DNA of 64,000 bases, taken from Citrobacter youngae ATCC 29220. GTDB taxonomy: Bacteria; Pseudomonadota; Gammaproteobacteria; Enterobacterales; Enterobacteriaceae. The translations under genes were made by a program, and so were the position numbers. Shown here one piece after another: positions 47,087-59,309 of this stretch. The notes below the pieces were generated by a model. It saw only the letters and a list, made by a program, of their open reading frames with translations, had not been told where the DNA came from and did not search any database. The stretch is from positions 496,305 through 560,304 of the forward strand of contig NZ_GG730299.1 in assembly GCF_000155975.1 (NCBI RefSeq). The letters run 5' to 3'. Numbering within the stretch: the stretch's first letter is position 1; every line of letters begins with the position of its first letter.

Positions 47087-47818
47087 TCAATCTACCCGCA
47101 GATAGTAACCGTCGGCACTGACATGCGCACCGAATCCGCAGTTTTGCGGATCGTCGGTACTGGCGTTGATGCCGTCAGGGTTGACCGTGAGCGAGATATT
47201 ACAGTGGGTGTACTCATCTTCTCTGAGTGCAATTACGCCTTTATTGTTTTTCAGTGCGACGATTTCCGAGAATTCACCGGTGTTTGGCCCGTAATAGAGC
47301 GCCATCATGCCAAAGTAATACCCCTGAAAATCAACCTGATAGTCTGATTTATTCTTTGTGGATTTTACGTTCAGCGTTTTCCAGTTCGCCAGACCCGCAT
47401 ACTTCCAGTATTCACCCGCGGCAGAGTCATTTTTCGGCAGTGCTGCCAGCTTATCTTTGATAAGGCCCAGATTGTAGACAGACTTGGCGTCATTAGGATT
47501 GATCATCAGCCAGGCCTTCGCTTTACGCCATTGCCCTTCGCGCATCCAGGTTAGCGCCACGTTGTTGTAGGCCGTAGCGATGGCGCTGTCGTCAAGGGCA
47601 CAGCTTTCGCTCCATGCGACCTGCTGTACAAAGGCGTCACGCGCCTTCGCGTAGTTCTTTGCTTTGTAGAATTTTTCGCCCTGGCTGGCGTAGGTAGGGA
47701 TTTTCGCGCAGTCGGCGTCGATCTGTTGCTCTGTGATTTCCGCATTGGCTGCAAAACAAACCAAAAGTACGGGACAAAGAAGTAATTTGGCGTTGGGAAT
47801 ACGTTTATCCTGAACCAT
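47087..47818 (-). CDS. Exported TPR/Sel1-type protein of unknown function
   Basis: A 243-residue protein with a Sec signal peptide (cleavage near AANA-EI, residue about 27) and a helical region with TPR-like pairs (GEKFYKAKNYAKARDAFVQQ, TAYNNVALTWMREGQWRKA). Its C-terminal domain is rich in beta strands and ends GAHVSADGYYLRVD. Two cysteine pairs suggest periplasmic disulfides. E. coli K-12 has yegP at this position instead, so this is a Salmonella-type gene. Being next to baeSR it might belong to envelope stress, but nothing in the sequence shows that. Confidence 0.78.
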   Translation of the reverse strand: MVQDKRIPNAKLLLCPVLLVCFAANAEITEQQIDADCAKIPTYASQGEKFYKAKNYAKARDAFVQQVAWSESCALDDSAIATAYNNVALTWMREGQWRKAKAWLMINPNDAKSVYNLGLIKDKLAALPKNDSAAGEYWKYAGLANWKTLNVKSTKNKSDYQVDFQGYYFGMMALYYGPNTGEFSEIVALKNNKGVIALREDEYTHCNISLTVNPDGINASTDDPQNCGFGAHVSADGYYLRVD

Positions 47819-47895
47819 GGGCAGTCCTTTGGTCGGGGAAAGTGTGTAAATTCAGTACACGGTAGCTTATCCCCATAAATAATGGGATCGTTGAA

Positions 47896-48618
47896 TTACA
47901 TAATTCGGCACGCATCGGCTTCCCAGCGATACCCTACGCCATACACCGCGCGGATAAATGACTGCTCCGCATCCAGCGATTCCAGCTTGCGTCGCAGGTT
48001 CTTAATATGGCTATCGATGGTTCGATCGGTAACGACGCGATAGTCGTCATACAGATGGTTAAGCAACTGCTCGCGGGAGAATACTTTTCCCGGTTCATGT
48101 GACAGCGTTTTGAGTAAGCGGAATTCCGCGGGCGTTAAGTCGAGCATTTTCCCCCGCCAGGACGCCTGAAAACGACCTTCGTCGACGATCAGCGGGCTGT
48201 CTGCATCCATTTGTTGCAGTTCTCGCTGTGGCTTACAACGGCGAAGAATCGTCTTCACGCGAGCGACGACTTCGCGCGGGCTGTAGGGTTTACAAATATA
48301 ATCATCCGCACCAATCTCCAGCCCCAGCAGACGGTCAATCTCTTCGATTTTTGCGGTTACCATCATGATGGGAACTTCAGAGAAACGGCGAATTTCCCGA
48401 CACAGGGTCAGGCCATCGGTGCCGGGCAGCATCAGATCCAACAAGATCAGATCGGGCGGCGTTTGACGCACGTAAGGTAGCACCAGATCGCCATGGCTGA
48501 TGAGCGTAGGCGCGTAGCTTGCCGCCCGCAGATAGTCGATAAGCAGTTGCCCCAGCTTGGGCTCGTCTTCCACGATCAGAATACGCGGCGTGTTTTCATC
48601 AATGGGTAACTCTGTCAT
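47896..48618 (-). CDS. baeR: Response regulator BaeR
   Basis: A 240-residue OmpR/PhoB-type regulator with a receiver domain (phosphoacceptor aspartate 61 in [10 protein letters not shown], conserved lysine region) and a C-terminal winged helix ([20 protein letters not shown]). It activates mdtABCD, spy and acrD on envelope stress by indole, flavonoids or metals. It overlaps baeS by 4 bp and is the last gene of mdtABCD-baeSR. Confidence 0.95.
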   Translation of the reverse strand: MTELPIDENTPRILIVEDEPKLGQLLIDYLRAASYAPTLISHGDLVLPYVRQTPPDLILLDLMLPGTDGLTLCREIRRFSEVPIMMVTAKIEEIDRLLGLEIGADDYICKPYSPREVVARVKTILRRCKPQRELQQMDADSPLIVDEGRFQASWRGKMLDLTPAEFRLLKTLSHEPGKVFSREQLLNHLYDDYRVVTDRTIDSHIKNLRRKLESLDAEQSFIRAVYGVGYRWEADACRIM

Positions 48619-50018
48619 ACATCTCTCTGTAAATCGCGTTCGAGCGGTAGCTCTACTGTAATGCTAACCCCGCCAAAAGGCGAATGGGCGGCGCGAATCA
48701 GACCATTATGCGCCTGTACGATATTGACACAAATCGCCAGTCCCAATCCGGAACCTCCGCTGGCGCGGTTACGCGATACTTCGGTGCGATAAAACCGCTC
48801 AAACAGCTTCTGCAACTGGTCGTCACTCACGCCGGGAGCGGAATCAGCGAAGGTGAGTAACACCATGCGTTCACGTTGTTCGGCGCTAATATGCAGCCTG
48901 CCGCCGCTGTCGGTGTAGCGTAGACTGTTTTCCAGCAGATTGTTGAACAGCTGCATCAGACGATCCCGGTCGCCAAATACCGTCATGCTGTCCGGGAGCG
49001 AAAGTTGTATCGTCAATCCCCGGCTGGCAAAGCGTTCACGAAATGCACCGCTTGCCACTTCCAGCAGGGGGATGAGATCCAGCGATGTTTTCTGGTAGGC
49101 CAGTGCGCCTTCATCGGACATGGAGAGCTGATGAAGATCGTCGACCAGCTTGGTGAGCGTCGCGACTTCGGCCTGCAAAGAGGCAACGGAGTCAGGGGTA
49201 AACTGGCGTACGCCATCCTGAATGGCTTCCAGTTCACCACGCAGCACCGCCAACGGTGTGCGCAGTTCGTGAGAAATATCGGCCATAAAGTCGCGACGCA
49301 TTTGCTGGTTTTTTTCCAGCGTACTGGCAAGCTGGTTGAAGTCCTGCGCCAGTTTGCCCAGCTCATCGGTGCTGGTCGGCGCAACGCGGGTGGTGAAATC
49401 GCCTGCCGCCAGTTTGTGCGTGCCTTCCACCAGCCGCTTAACCGGGGCTAACAGACTACGCGCCAGCGTAAACGTTGCCAGCGCCGCCAGAATGGTGGAG
49501 AGCGCCACGATAAGCCAACTGGAGCGCCTTTGCTGCATATCGAAATTGATATCCGTACTACGCGTCAAGCGCTCTACGGGAGAGGCAATCACGGCGCCCA
49601 CCTCGCTACCGTTGACGCGGATAGGATGGCGCATACCGTCGTGAGGAACCGGGCCGCGTGGACCGACCAGCACGCGAGCGTCTTGATCGACAACCCAAAA
49701 CTGTGTCCGCCAGCCGTGCGGCGGCATGCCGGGACCGGGTTTGTCATCGTCGTTGTCGTGTTCAAAAGAGCGCAGGATCTGAAAAACAAAACGATCGTTA
49801 TTGCGTAAGAAACGCCAGTTCCCGTGCTGCTCATACTGTTCGCTCAACGCGTCGCTGAGCATTTGCAGACGCTGTTCGTTACCGTGCTTGATATAGTCAA
49901 TAAAACCGCGTTCGAAGCTAATGCGTACGGCCCAGTGCATGCTGATCAGCAACACAATGCAGGTGGCGAAAATCGCCAGAAACAGTTTGCCGGTGATACC
50001 GGGCCGCCAGAACTTCAT
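48615..50018 (-). CDS. baeS: Sensor histidine kinase BaeS
   Basis: A 467-residue inner-membrane kinase with two membrane helices (about 11-31 and 168-188), a periplasmic sensor loop, HAMP, the HisKA box [13 protein letters not shown] with the phosphoacceptor histidine near 250, and ATPase boxes [10 protein letters not shown] and [14 protein letters not shown]. The start at 50018 (MKFWRPG) equals the E. coli length; 118 upstream in-frame codons lie inside mdtD and were rejected. It overlaps mdtD by 4 bp. Confidence 0.95.
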   Translation of the reverse strand: MKFWRPGITGKLFLAIFATCIVLLISMHWAVRISFERGFIDYIKHGNEQRLQMLSDALSEQYEQHGNWRFLRNNDRFVFQILRSFEHDNDDDKPGPGMPPHGWRTQFWVVDQDARVLVGPRGPVPHDGMRHPIRVNGSEVGAVIASPVERLTRSTDINFDMQQRRSSWLIVALSTILAALATFTLARSLLAPVKRLVEGTHKLAAGDFTTRVAPTSTDELGKLAQDFNQLASTLEKNQQMRRDFMADISHELRTPLAVLRGELEAIQDGVRQFTPDSVASLQAEVATLTKLVDDLHQLSMSDEGALAYQKTSLDLIPLLEVASGAFRERFASRGLTIQLSLPDSMTVFGDRDRLMQLFNNLLENSLRYTDSGGRLHISAEQRERMVLLTFADSAPGVSDDQLQKLFERFYRTEVSRNRASGGSGLGLAICVNIVQAHNGLIRAAHSPFGGVSITVELPLERDLQRDV

Positions 50019-51424
50019 CCGTTGCTCCTTTTGCGCCGTGAAATCACCGCGTTGGTTTGCGTGTCGTTCGGCACGCGGGCAAAAATAATGGCGGGCAGTG
50101 CGATAATGAATGCAATACACAGCCAGGTATACATAAAGACGGTATGCGTACTGCCGCTGTCGATATGCTGCTGACCAAACATACCTAACAGCAGGCCAGC
50201 GATAGTCACCCCGATACTCATCGATAATTGCATGATCATCGACAGCAGGCTGTTGCCGCTGCTGGCGAGATCGTCCGGCAGGTCTTTGAGCGTTAACGTG
50301 TTCATAGATGAAAAACGCGTTGAGTTGACCATTCCCTGTAAGAACAGCACGAAGGGCAGGGCGTAATACCATCCGAGCAGCGCGGTGGTCATCAGCAGCA
50401 GGCTGACCAGCGACAGGCCAAGCGTTGTGGCAACCAGTACGCGACGATAGCCAAAGCGGTTCACGACCTGTACCACAATACGCTTCATGCCCATACTGCC
50501 CAATACCATTGGGATCATCATCAGTCCGGCATGAAATGGGGAAAAACCGAGGCCAATCTGTAAAAAAACCGGCGTCATAAACGGCAGCATACCGCTGCCA
50601 ACGCGCCCGGCAAAACTGCCGAACAGACCCAGAGAGAAGGTTGGCGTGCGAAACAGAGTCAGACTGAACAACGCACGCGGATTATGATGCGCGTGTTTCA
50701 GATACAGCAGAATAGCCAACACTCCGCAGATAATCAGCGCCGCCAGCGCGAGACTGGAGATGCCGGTTCCTTTACTGCCATCGAGCGCCAACGTGAGTGC
50801 CGCCATGCCGACCGCCAGCATCGCGAATCCTGACAGGTCGAAGCGTCGGGTTTGCATGGTGTAGTTGGGCATCAGCATCAACGTTGCTATTGCCCCGACA
50901 ATGCCAACCGGAATGTTCAGCAAAAATATCCAGTGCCAGGAGGCGTACTCCACCAGGACGCCGCCTAGCGCCGGACCCAGCAGTGGGCCAATCTGACCGG
51001 GTAGCGTGACAAACGTCATCGCCGCCATGTATTGCTCACGCGGGACGATTTTCATCACCGTTAGCCTGCCAACCGGCACCATCATCGCGCCGCCAGCGCC
51101 TTGTAACACGCGCGCCATCACCAGCTCGTTGAGCGTGCCGGACCAGGCGCAAAACAGCGAGCCAAGCGTAAACAGAACGATGGCGGTGAAGAAGATATTA
51201 CGCACGCCAACTTTGTCCGCCAGCCATCCGCTGGCGGGCAGCATCACGGCAACGGTTAAAACATATGACACAATGACCATATGCATGTGTAACGGGCTTT
51301 CTCCAAGGCTTGCCGCCATCGAGGGAAGCGCGGTATTAACGATGGTGGTATCCAGCGACTGCATAAAAAAGCCGAATGCCACAATCCAAAGCTGCCAGCG
51401 GGTGCTGTCGGGAAGTTCTGTCAT
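50015..51424 (-). CDS. mdtD: MFS transporter MdtD
   Basis: A 469-residue drug:H+ antiporter-2 type transporter with about 14 membrane segments, starting [20 protein letters not shown] and including the DHA motif [15 protein letters not shown]. Although encoded in the mdtABCD operon it is not needed for MdtABC-mediated drug resistance in E. coli, where a citrate-export role has been proposed. It overlaps both mdtC and baeS by 4 bp. Confidence 0.93.
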   Translation of the reverse strand: MTELPDSTRWQLWIVAFGFFMQSLDTTIVNTALPSMAASLGESPLHMHMVIVSYVLTVAVMLPASGWLADKVGVRNIFFTAIVLFTLGSLFCAWSGTLNELVMARVLQGAGGAMMVPVGRLTVMKIVPREQYMAAMTFVTLPGQIGPLLGPALGGVLVEYASWHWIFLLNIPVGIVGAIATLMLMPNYTMQTRRFDLSGFAMLAVGMAALTLALDGSKGTGISSLALAALIICGVLAILLYLKHAHHNPRALFSLTLFRTPTFSLGLFGSFAGRVGSGMLPFMTPVFLQIGLGFSPFHAGLMMIPMVLGSMGMKRIVVQVVNRFGYRRVLVATTLGLSLVSLLLMTTALLGWYYALPFVLFLQGMVNSTRFSSMNTLTLKDLPDDLASSGNSLLSMIMQLSMSIGVTIAGLLLGMFGQQHIDSGSTHTVFMYTWLCIAFIIALPAIIFARVPNDTQTNAVISRRKRSNG

Positions 51425-54400
51425 AACTCTGCTACCGGTTTACTGTTTTTACGCGAAAAACGCAGACGCAGACGGTCGAAAAAGAGATAGACCACAGGCG
51501 TGGTGTACAGCGTCAGGAGTTGGCTCACCACCAGCCCGCCGACGATGGTGATCCCCAAAGGCTGGCGCAGCTCGGAGCCATCACCTGCGGATAACACCAG
51601 CGGCAGCGCGCCAAACAGCGCCGCCAGCGTAGTCATCATTATTGGGCGAAAGCGTAACAGGCAGGCCTGGAAAATGGCTTCCTCCGGTGGCAACTTACCG
51701 TTTCTCTGCGCTTCCAGCGCAAAATCGACCATCATGATGGCGTTTTTCTTCACAATGCCAATTAATAGCATGATCCCTATCAGGGCGATTAGGCTGAACG
51801 GGGCATTGAACAGCTCCAGCGCCAGTAAGGCCCCAACGCCAGCCGAAGGAAGCGTCGAGAGAATGGTCAGCGGATGAACGTAGCTTTCATACAGCATGCC
51901 CAGCACAATGTAGACCGTTGCGATGGCGGCGATAATCAGGATCACCTGCGAGTTCATGGTGTCCTGAAATACCTGCGCCGTACCGGCAAAACTGCCGCGA
52001 ACCGTTGAGGGCACGCCAAGCTGGGTCATGGTTCGGTTAATGGCCTCGGTGGCCTCAGAAAGAGAGGCGCCGGTCGGCAGGTTAAAGGATATTGTTGAGG
52101 CAGCAGACAATCCCTGATGGTTCACCGACAGCGGGGCGTTCGCCGGTTGCCATTTGGCAAAGTACGATAGTGGGATCGCCTTACCGTCATTGTTGATGAC
52201 AAACATTTTATCCAGCGCGCTGATGTCCTGGGTGTAACGTCGATCGACCTCCATCACTACCTTGTACTGGTTCATCGGCTGATAAATTGTCGAAATCTGC
52301 CGCTGACCAAAAGCGTTGTTTAACAGGCTGTTGGCGGCTGCAACGTCGATTCCCAGACGCGACATGGTGTCTCGATCGTAGATCAGATTCATTTCTGCGC
52401 CATTATCCTGCTGATCGGAGTTGACGTCCGCCAACTGGGGCAGGGCGGCTAACGCCTTACGGATTTTCGGCTCCCACTCACGCAATGCGGCGAGATCATC
52501 AGACAATAACGTGTACTGGTAGCTGGCGTTGGCCTGGCGCCCGCCGACGCGAATATCCTGCACCGCCATCAAAAACAGATTTGCGCCCGGCTCTTTTGCC
52601 AGCGCTACGCGCAGGCGATCGATCACCTGTTGAGCGCTTTCACGGCGTTCATCGCGTGGTTTAAGGGTAATAAACATCATCCCGCTATTGACCCGGGAGC
52701 CGCCGGTGAAGCCGGTGACGTTATTCACCGCCGGATCGTCGCGGATGATCTTCATAAAGTCCTGCAATTTGCCGCGCATCGCCTGGAAAGAGATGCTTTG
52801 ATCGGCCTGGATCCCGCCCATCAATACGCCGGTATCCTGCTCCGGGAAGAAGGTTTTCGGGATTGATATGTAGAGCCAAATGTTTAGCGCAATGGTGCCG
52901 AGCAATACCACGCCTACCAGTCGCGTATGGCGCAACACCCATTTTAGCGATGTGCCGTAACCCTGTTGCAGCGCCACCAACACGCGACCAAATCCCCGCT
53001 TACGCGTCTGCGCGCGCGGAGCGCTGGATTTAAGCATCCAGCCGCACATCATTGGCGTTAACGTCAGCGACACCAGCAGGGAAATGCCTATTGCCACCGA
53101 CAGCGTGACGGCAAATTCGCGTAACAGACGCCCCGGCAGGCCGCCCATCAGCAGCAGCGGCAGGAATACCGCGACCAGCGACAGGCTCATAGAGAGAACC
53201 GTAAAGCCCACCTCGCGTGTGCCCTGCAGCGCGGCCTGAAGTGGTTTCATTCCCGCCTCGAGGTGGCGGGCTATGTTTTCCAGCACCACGATGGCGTCAT
53301 CGACGACAAAACCTGTGGCAATGGTTAACGCCATTAACGACAGGTTGTTCAGGCTGAATCCGCACAGATACATCGCGGCAAAAGTGCCAATTAGCGAGAC
53401 CGGAACAGCGACTGCGGGGATTAAGGTTGCGCGTCCGGAACGCAGGAAGACAAAGACCACGAGGATAACCAGCGCAACGGAGATAACCAGCGTCTGTTCC
53501 ACTTCCTCCAGCGAGGCGCGAATGGTCGGCGAGCGGTCCTGGGCGATTTGCAGATCGATGGCCGCCGGGACCAGCGTTTGTAATTCCGGCAATTTGGCCC
53601 GGATGCTGTCTACCGTCTGGATGATATTGGCTTCCGGCAGCTTGCGGATCATCAGCAGGATGGCCGGTTTGGCATTGGTCATCCCGGCATTGCGCACGTC
53701 CTGCACGGAATCACTGACCGAAGCCACGTCCCCCAGGCGTACGGCGGCGCCGTTGTTGTAGTGGATAATCAGCGGCTGATATTCGGCGGCGGTTTTTAAC
53801 TCGTCGTTGGTTTGTACCTGCCAACGGTGGGTTTCAGTTTCGATAGCCCCCTGCGGCTTACGCACGTTGGCATTATCAATCGCGCTACGTACGTCATCCA
53901 GCGATACCCCCTGGTTAAACAGCGCTTGCGGGTTCAGCCCCACGCGCACGGCGGGCAGGGAGCTGCCTCCCACATCCACGTCACCGACGCCGTCGATTTG
54001 CGCGATGGTTTGCGCCAGCTGGGTCGACGCGAAATCGTACAGTTCCCCCTGGGAATACGTATCAGAAGTGAGCGTCAGGATCATGATCGGTGCGTCTGAC
54101 GGGTTGGCTTTGCGGTACGTGGGTCTGCTTGGCATTCCGCTTGGTAGCAGGCTTTGTGCGGCATTAATAGCAGCCTGAACGTCCCGTGCTGCGCCGTTGA
54201 TGTCACGGTCGAAATTAAATTCAAGAATAATGCGTGTGCTGCCAAGCGAACTGCTTGAGGTCATTTCATTCACGCCCGCGATGCGGCCAAGAGAGCGTTC
54301 CAGCGGGGTCGCGACGGAGGAGGCCATCGTTTCGGGAGAGGCGCCGGGTAATGAGGCGCTGACCATAATCACCGGAAAATCCACCTGCGGCAGCGGAGCC

Positions 54401-54501
54401 ACAGGCAGCAGACGAAAGCCCAGTATCCCGCACAGGGTTATCGCCACCGAAATGAGGATGGTCGCCACCGGACGATGAATGAAAAGCGCGAAAAATTTCA
54501 T
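51421..54501 (-). CDS. mdtC: RND multidrug efflux pump subunit MdtC
   Basis: A 1026-residue resistance-nodulation-division transporter with two large periplasmic loops and 12 membrane helices. The helix 4 proton-relay aspartates are seen in [20 protein letters not shown]. It forms a heterotrimer with MdtB, working with MdtA and TolC to export bile salts, novobiocin and other compounds. Its start directly follows the mdtB stop. Confidence 0.95.
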   Translation of the reverse strand: MKFFALFIHRPVATILISVAITLCGILGFRLLPVAPLPQVDFPVIMVSASLPGASPETMASSVATPLERSLGRIAGVNEMTSSSSLGSTRIILEFNFDRDINGAARDVQAAINAAQSLLPSGMPSRPTYRKANPSDAPIMILTLTSDTYSQGELYDFASTQLAQTIAQIDGVGDVDVGGSSLPAVRVGLNPQALFNQGVSLDDVRSAIDNANVRKPQGAIETETHRWQVQTNDELKTAAEYQPLIIHYNNGAAVRLGDVASVSDSVQDVRNAGMTNAKPAILLMIRKLPEANIIQTVDSIRAKLPELQTLVPAAIDLQIAQDRSPTIRASLEEVEQTLVISVALVILVVFVFLRSGRATLIPAVAVPVSLIGTFAAMYLCGFSLNNLSLMALTIATGFVVDDAIVVLENIARHLEAGMKPLQAALQGTREVGFTVLSMSLSLVAVFLPLLLMGGLPGRLLREFAVTLSVAIGISLLVSLTLTPMMCGWMLKSSAPRAQTRKRGFGRVLVALQQGYGTSLKWVLRHTRLVGVVLLGTIALNIWLYISIPKTFFPEQDTGVLMGGIQADQSISFQAMRGKLQDFMKIIRDDPAVNNVTGFTGGSRVNSGMMFITLKPRDERRESAQQVIDRLRVALAKEPGANLFLMAVQDIRVGGRQANASYQYTLLSDDLAALREWEPKIRKALAALPQLADVNSDQQDNGAEMNLIYDRDTMSRLGIDVAAANSLLNNAFGQRQISTIYQPMNQYKVVMEVDRRYTQDISALDKMFVINNDGKAIPLSYFAKWQPANAPLSVNHQGLSAASTISFNLPTGASLSEATEAINRTMTQLGVPSTVRGSFAGTAQVFQDTMNSQVILIIAAIATVYIVLGMLYESYVHPLTILSTLPSAGVGALLALELFNAPFSLIALIGIMLLIGIVKKNAIMMVDFALEAQRNGKLPPEEAIFQACLLRFRPIMMTTLAALFGALPLVLSAGDGSELRQPLGITIVGGLVVSQLLTLYTTPVVYLFFDRLRLRFSRKNSKPVAEL

Positions 54502-57500
54502 TTACGCTTCCTCTTCCTGGCGTGGGAAGCGGTTTTTCACGTACAGCGACAAACGGTCAAACAGCAAATAAATTACCGGGGTGGTGAACAAGGTTAATAC
54601 CTGGCTCACCAGCAGACCGCCAACCATACCAATTCCTAATGGACGGCGTAATTCAGCGCCCACGCCGGTACTTAACATCAGCGGCAATGCGCCCAGCAGC
54701 GCCGCCAGCGTGGTCATCAGGATCGGGCGAAAACGCAGCAGGCAGGCCTGGAAAATGGCTTCGCGCGGCGCCATGCCCTGTTCGCGCTCTGCGGCCAGGG
54801 CAAAGTCGATCATCATGATGGCGTTTTTCTTGACGATACCGATGAGCAAAATAATGCCGATAATCGCGATGACGTCCAGTTCGCTGCCGGCAATCATTAA
54901 CGCCAGCAGTGCGCCGACGCCCGCCGTGGGCAGCGTGGAGAGAATGGTAATCGGGTGAATAAAACTCTCATACAGCACACCAAGCACGATGTACATTGCG
55001 ACGACAGCCGCCACAATCAGCCACACGGTGTTACCCAGCGCAGCCTGGAAAGCCAGAGTGCTGCCCTGGAATTGGGTGGTGATATTGGTGGGCAAATTCA
55101 GCGCCTTTTCGGCATCCAGAATTGCCTGCACTGCATCACCCAGCGAATGACTATCCGGCACGTTAAACGAGATAGTTGTGACCGGGAACTGATCAAGATG
55201 ATTAATCGACAGCGGGGCAAAACGCTGTTCAATGCTGGCGATAGCGCTAAGCGGTACCACGCCGCCGTCGCTACTGGTCAGACGGATAGTGTCCAGCGCG
55301 GCAAGCCCCGGCGTCGTGTCGGTGTCATGTTCTAACACCACGCGATACTGGTTTGCCTGCGTGTAGATGGTTGAAATCAGCCGCTGACCGAAGGCGTTAT
55401 ACAGCGCGTTATCGACGTCCGCCATACTGATGCCTAACCGGCTGGCGCTGTCGCGATTAACGTTCACATACGCCACCAGCCCTTTATCCTGCCAGTCACT
55501 GCTGACATCAGACAGTTGCGGTAGCTGCTGTAGTTTTTCCAACAGCTGGGGGACCCAGGTGCTGAGGGCGTCAAGGGAAGTCGCTTGCAGCGTGAACTGA
55601 TATTGCGTCCGGCTGACCTGGGTATCAATTGTCAGATCCTGGGTCGGCTGAAGATAGAGGTCGACGCCGGGCACTCTGTCAACGGCGTCCTGTAACCGCG
55701 CGATCACTTTCTGTACGCGATCGTCACGAGCAGAAAGCGGCTTAAGGTTAATTTGCAAACGCGCGCTGTTTAATGCCGGATTGGTGCCATCCACGCCGAC
55801 AAAAGCGGTCAGGCTCTCTACCGCCGGATCGTTAAGGATCACATCGGATACCTGACGCTGGCGCTGGGCCATGCTGGCAAACGAGCTGGACTGCGGCGCC
55901 TGCAGCGTGCCCTGGATGATGCCGTTATCCTGGATCGGGAAGAATCCTTTGGGGATAAAGACCCACAGCATCACGCTCAACGCCAGCGTGCCGAGCGCCA
56001 CGCTGAGCGTCAGCCACGGATGGTTTAGCACTTTTGCCAGCCAGTGGCCGTACCCGGCGATGACGCGATCGAACATGCGTTCCGAGGCGCGGGAGAAGCG
56101 GTTCTGTTTACGTAACGATGCCTGGCTGAGCATGCGGGCGCACATCATCGGCGTGAGGGTGAGCGACACGACCGCGGAAATCAGGATCGCCACGGCCAGC
56201 GTAACGGCGAACTCACGGAACAATCGCCCGACAATATCTCCCATAAACAGCAGTGGGATCAGGACGGCGATCAGCGAAAACGTCAGAGAGATGATGGTAA
56301 AACCAATCTCGCCCGCGCCTTTCAGGGCGGCGGTCAGCGGTTTTTCCCCTTTTTCGATATAGCGTGAAATATTCTCGATAACCACGATCGCATCATCCAC
56401 CACGAAGCCGGTGGCGATGGTTAGCGCCATTAAGGTCAGGTTATTGATGGAGAAATCAAGAAAGACCATTACCGCAAAGGTACCGACTAGCGATAGCGGA
56501 ACGGCGACTGCGGGTATAATGGTCGCCGGGATATTGCGCAGGAACAGATAGATAATCATCACAACCAGCGCAATCGCCAGCATCAGCTCAAACTGGGTAT
56601 CAGCAACAGAGGCACGAATATTGGTTGTACGATCCGAAAGTACGCTGACCTTTACCGATTTGGGCAGACTTTCGGTGAGCAGCGGCAGCATTTGGCGGAT
56701 GTTGTCGGCCGTGGAAATGATATTTGCCCCAGGCTGGCGCTGAACATTCATCACAATGGCTTGTTGCTTATTGGCCCATGCGCCCAGCCAACTGTTTTCT
56801 GCGCCTTGCTCGACGGTAGCGACATCGCCCAGACGAACTGGCGCACCGTTTTTATAGGCAATGACCAACTGACGATATTCATCCGCAGACTGCATCTGGT
56901 CGTTGGCTGAAAGGGTGACGGCACGCGCTGGACCATCAAGACTCCCTTTGGCCGAGTTGACGTTAGCGCCGGTAATGGCCGTACGGATGGTTTCGCTGGT
57001 CAGTCCGAGCGCGGCAATGGCCTGCGCATTAAGCTTCACGCGGACCGCCGGGCGTTGTCCGCCGGAAAGCGTCACCAGACCGACGCCGGAAACCTGAGAG
57101 ATTTTCTGTGCGACGCGGGTTTCGACCATATCTTCCACCTGCGTCATCGGCATGGCGCTGGACGTGACGGCCAGCGTCATGATCGGCGGATCCGCCGGGT
57201 TGACCTTGCTGTAGATCGGTGGGTTGGGCAGATCGTCTGGTAATAAATTGGTCGCGGCGTTAATCGCGGCCTGAACTTCCTGCTCGGCGACATCCAGCGG
57301 CAGCGTAAGTTGGAACTGCAATGTCACGACCGAGGCGCCGCCGGAGCTTTGCGATGACATCTGTTTTAAGCCGGACATCTGCCCAAACTGACGTTCAAGC
57401 GGCGCGGTCACCGCCGAGGTCATGACGTCCGGGCTGGCGCCGGGGTAGAGCGTTACGACCTGAATCGTGGGGTAATCCACTTCCGGTAAGGCGGCGATCG

Positions 57501-57624
57501 GCAGGAAACGATAACCGATAATACCGGCCAGCAAAATGGCCACCATCAGCAGCGTGGTGGCGACGGGGCGCAGAATAAACAGGCGCGATGGGCCGCCTGA
57601 GTTGCCCGGTGGTAACACCTGCAT
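54502..57624 (-). CDS. mdtB: RND multidrug efflux pump subunit MdtB
   Basis: A 1040-residue RND transporter paralogous to MdtC, with the same topology and the helix 4 motif [20 protein letters not shown]. In the B2C trimer MdtB is thought to carry the proton translocation, MdtC the drug. Its ATG overlaps the mdtA stop by one base, and mdtC follows immediately. Confidence 0.95.
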   Translation of the reverse strand: MQVLPPGNSGGPSRLFILRPVATTLLMVAILLAGIIGYRFLPIAALPEVDYPTIQVVTLYPGASPDVMTSAVTAPLERQFGQMSGLKQMSSQSSGGASVVTLQFQLTLPLDVAEQEVQAAINAATNLLPDDLPNPPIYSKVNPADPPIMTLAVTSSAMPMTQVEDMVETRVAQKISQVSGVGLVTLSGGQRPAVRVKLNAQAIAALGLTSETIRTAITGANVNSAKGSLDGPARAVTLSANDQMQSADEYRQLVIAYKNGAPVRLGDVATVEQGAENSWLGAWANKQQAIVMNVQRQPGANIISTADNIRQMLPLLTESLPKSVKVSVLSDRTTNIRASVADTQFELMLAIALVVMIIYLFLRNIPATIIPAVAVPLSLVGTFAVMVFLDFSINNLTLMALTIATGFVVDDAIVVIENISRYIEKGEKPLTAALKGAGEIGFTIISLTFSLIAVLIPLLFMGDIVGRLFREFAVTLAVAILISAVVSLTLTPMMCARMLSQASLRKQNRFSRASERMFDRVIAGYGHWLAKVLNHPWLTLSVALGTLALSVMLWVFIPKGFFPIQDNGIIQGTLQAPQSSSFASMAQRQRQVSDVILNDPAVESLTAFVGVDGTNPALNSARLQINLKPLSARDDRVQKVIARLQDAVDRVPGVDLYLQPTQDLTIDTQVSRTQYQFTLQATSLDALSTWVPQLLEKLQQLPQLSDVSSDWQDKGLVAYVNVNRDSASRLGISMADVDNALYNAFGQRLISTIYTQANQYRVVLEHDTDTTPGLAALDTIRLTSSDGGVVPLSAIASIEQRFAPLSINHLDQFPVTTISFNVPDSHSLGDAVQAILDAEKALNLPTNITTQFQGSTLAFQAALGNTVWLIVAAVVAMYIVLGVLYESFIHPITILSTLPTAGVGALLALMIAGSELDVIAIIGIILLIGIVKKNAIMMIDFALAAEREQGMAPREAIFQACLLRFRPILMTTLAALLGALPLMLSTGVGAELRRPLGIGMVGGLLVSQVLTLFTTPVIYLLFDRLSLYVKNRFPRQEEEA

Positions 57625-58871
57625 CAGGAGTTAGCTCCTTTTTTGCCGTAGCCACGCGGCGCCGTTTTCTCGTCCGTCGCGGAGGCGTCATGTGCCTCCA
57701 CAACTTCAACTTTTGCCCCTTCCGTCAGGCGGTCAATACCGTCGGTCACCACGCGATCTCCTGCGGACAGTCCGGCGCTAATCACCACTTTTTGGCTATC
57801 CTGGATACCCGGTTTAACCAGGTTTTTGCTCACCTTATTGTCGCTGTTCAGCACCCAGACAAAGTGACCTTCATTACCCATTTGCAGGGCGGCTGTGGGG
57901 ATGACTACGGCATTTTGTTCCGTGTCGACCAGCATGCGGGCGTTAACGAACTGGTTCGGGAATAAAGCATCATCCTGATTGTTAAACCGGGCCTTAACTT
58001 TGATGGTTCCGGTGGTTGTGTCTATCTGATTGTCGAGACTCAGTAGGACGCCTTCGCTCAGTTTTTGCGAATTAGTACGGTCCCAGGCTTCCACCTTCAG
58101 CGGGTTCCCCGATTTTTGCGCGCGTAACACGGTGGCAATGTCGTTTTCAGGCAAGGTGAATATCAGGTCGATAGGATGAGTTTGCGTAATGACGACGATG
58201 CCGGTGGTATCGCTGCTGGAGATCTGGTTGCCAACATCCACCTGCTTCAGACCGACCCGTCCATCGACAGGCGCGGTTATACGGCTCCAGTCAAGCTGCA
58301 ATTGGGCGCTGGCGACGCTGGCTTCATCCGCTTTGATCGTACCGAGCGTCTCATTTACCAGCGCCTGTTGGGCATCCAGCTCCTGGCGGGAGACCAGATT
58401 GGTTTTTACCAGCTGTTGATAACGCGCGAGGTCGCGACGGGCATTCGCCAGCGTGGCTTTATCTTTTGCCAGTTGTCCCTGTGCCTGAGCCAGAGCGACT
58501 TTAAACTGGCTGGGATCTATCTCAGCCAGCAGATCGCCGGTTTTAACCTGTTGCCCTTCCTCGAAGTGTAACGCGATGAGCTGACCGTCTACCCGGCTGC
58601 GCACCGTAGCGGTATTGGCGGCTGTAATGGTGCCTAGCCCCGTCAGGTAACGTGGAACGGCCTCCTCGGCGGCGGTAGCGGCCTGAACGGGAGCCAACGG
58701 TCCGGAACGCATTCCACGACGCCCGGCACCTGGCGAGTGCTGCGCAGGTTTGGTCGCGCCCGGCGCGGTTCCCTGGGATTCGCTGCGGCTTTGCCAGAAC
58801 CAGAACGCGGCGATGGCGGCCACGACAATCACAATTGCTATCACCCAGCGGGATTTGTTACGGCCTTTCAT
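57624..58871 (-). CDS. mdtA: RND efflux membrane-fusion protein MdtA
   Basis: A 415-residue periplasmic adaptor with an N-terminal hydrophobic anchor/signal (residues about 8-27), a lipoyl domain, a coiled-coil hairpin (about 120-200, [20 protein letters not shown]) and beta-barrel domains. The start at 58871 (MKGRNKSRW) matches the E. coli length; the 38 in-frame codons upstream cover the promoter area. It is the first gene of mdtABCD-baeSR. Confidence 0.95.
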   Translation of the reverse strand: MKGRNKSRWVIAIVIVVAAIAAFWFWQSRSESQGTAPGATKPAQHSPGAGRRGMRSGPLAPVQAATAAEEAVPRYLTGLGTITAANTATVRSRVDGQLIALHFEEGQQVKTGDLLAEIDPSQFKVALAQAQGQLAKDKATLANARRDLARYQQLVKTNLVSRQELDAQQALVNETLGTIKADEASVASAQLQLDWSRITAPVDGRVGLKQVDVGNQISSSDTTGIVVITQTHPIDLIFTLPENDIATVLRAQKSGNPLKVEAWDRTNSQKLSEGVLLSLDNQIDTTTGTIKVKARFNNQDDALFPNQFVNARMLVDTEQNAVVIPTAALQMGNEGHFVWVLNSDNKVSKNLVKPGIQDSQKVVISAGLSAGDRVVTDGIDRLTEGAKVEVVEAHDASATDEKTAPRGYGKKGANS

Positions 58872-58924
58872 TGTTATGAGTTTCTCATCCTGAAACGATT
58901 CGCGGAATGATACTAGTTTAGCCA

Positions 58925-58942
58925 GCGAACAAGGGAGAAAAA
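58925..58942 (-). promoter_or_regulatory. BaeR box upstream of mdtA
   Basis: On the minus strand the sequence TTTTTCTCCCTTGTTCGC matches the BaeR consensus (TTTTTCTCCATDATTGGC) well in the first nine bases and partly after that. It lies about 55-70 bp before the mdtA ATG, so phospho-BaeR should activate the operon from here. Confidence 0.65.
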
Positions 58943-59109
58943 TGGAGGAATTATGAAACACTGTCTGGATTCGTCTGAATGCCAATGCGGCTTTGCGAGG
59001 CGTTACGCAACATTAAGCGTTGAAAACGGCGAACAAGAAATAGTGCGCTAGAGTGTGTTCAAGGCAAAAAGGAGGTAAGCCAGAGATTTCAGCGGGACGC
59101 TGGAACGGG

Positions 59110-59250
59110 AAAGCCCCTCCCGAGGAAGGGGCCAAAATAAGGAAAGGGTTATGATGAAGCACGTCATCATACTGGTGATACTCTTAGTGATTAGCTTACC
59201 GGCTTACTAAGACACCAGGGGGAGGGGAAACCCTCCCTAACCCTCACTCC
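59110..59250 (-). ncRNA. Sib antisense RNA
   Basis: The minus strand opposite the ibs toxin gene ends with the hairpin GGCCCCTTCC / GGGAGGGGC followed by TTT at about 59133-59110, as in E. coli SibA/SibB. The 5' end, near 59250, is estimated. The RNA would pair with the whole ibs mRNA and block its translation. Confidence 0.75.
59151..59210 (+). CDS. ibs: Ibs-family small membrane toxin
   Basis: A 19-residue peptide, MMKHVIILVILLVISLPAY, far too short for routine gene calling, with an AAGG ribosome-binding region. It matches the E. coli IbsA-E toxins, which insert in the inner membrane and depolarise it when the Sib RNA is lacking. In E. coli two copies lie next to mdtA; here one is seen. 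Confidence 0.9.
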   Translation: MMKHVIILVILLVISLPAY

Positions 59251-59309
59251 TGAAAATAAGCCACAGCAACGGTGATGTCAATACACGTCCTTTTCAGCAT
59301 GCGAGCGGC

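Noticed and set aside
48615-50372. BaeS with 118 extra N-terminal residues
   Set aside because: The extension overlaps mdtD out of frame and is low-quality sequence; the ATG at 50018 gives the normal sensor-kinase N terminus and a 4-bp overlap with mdtD.
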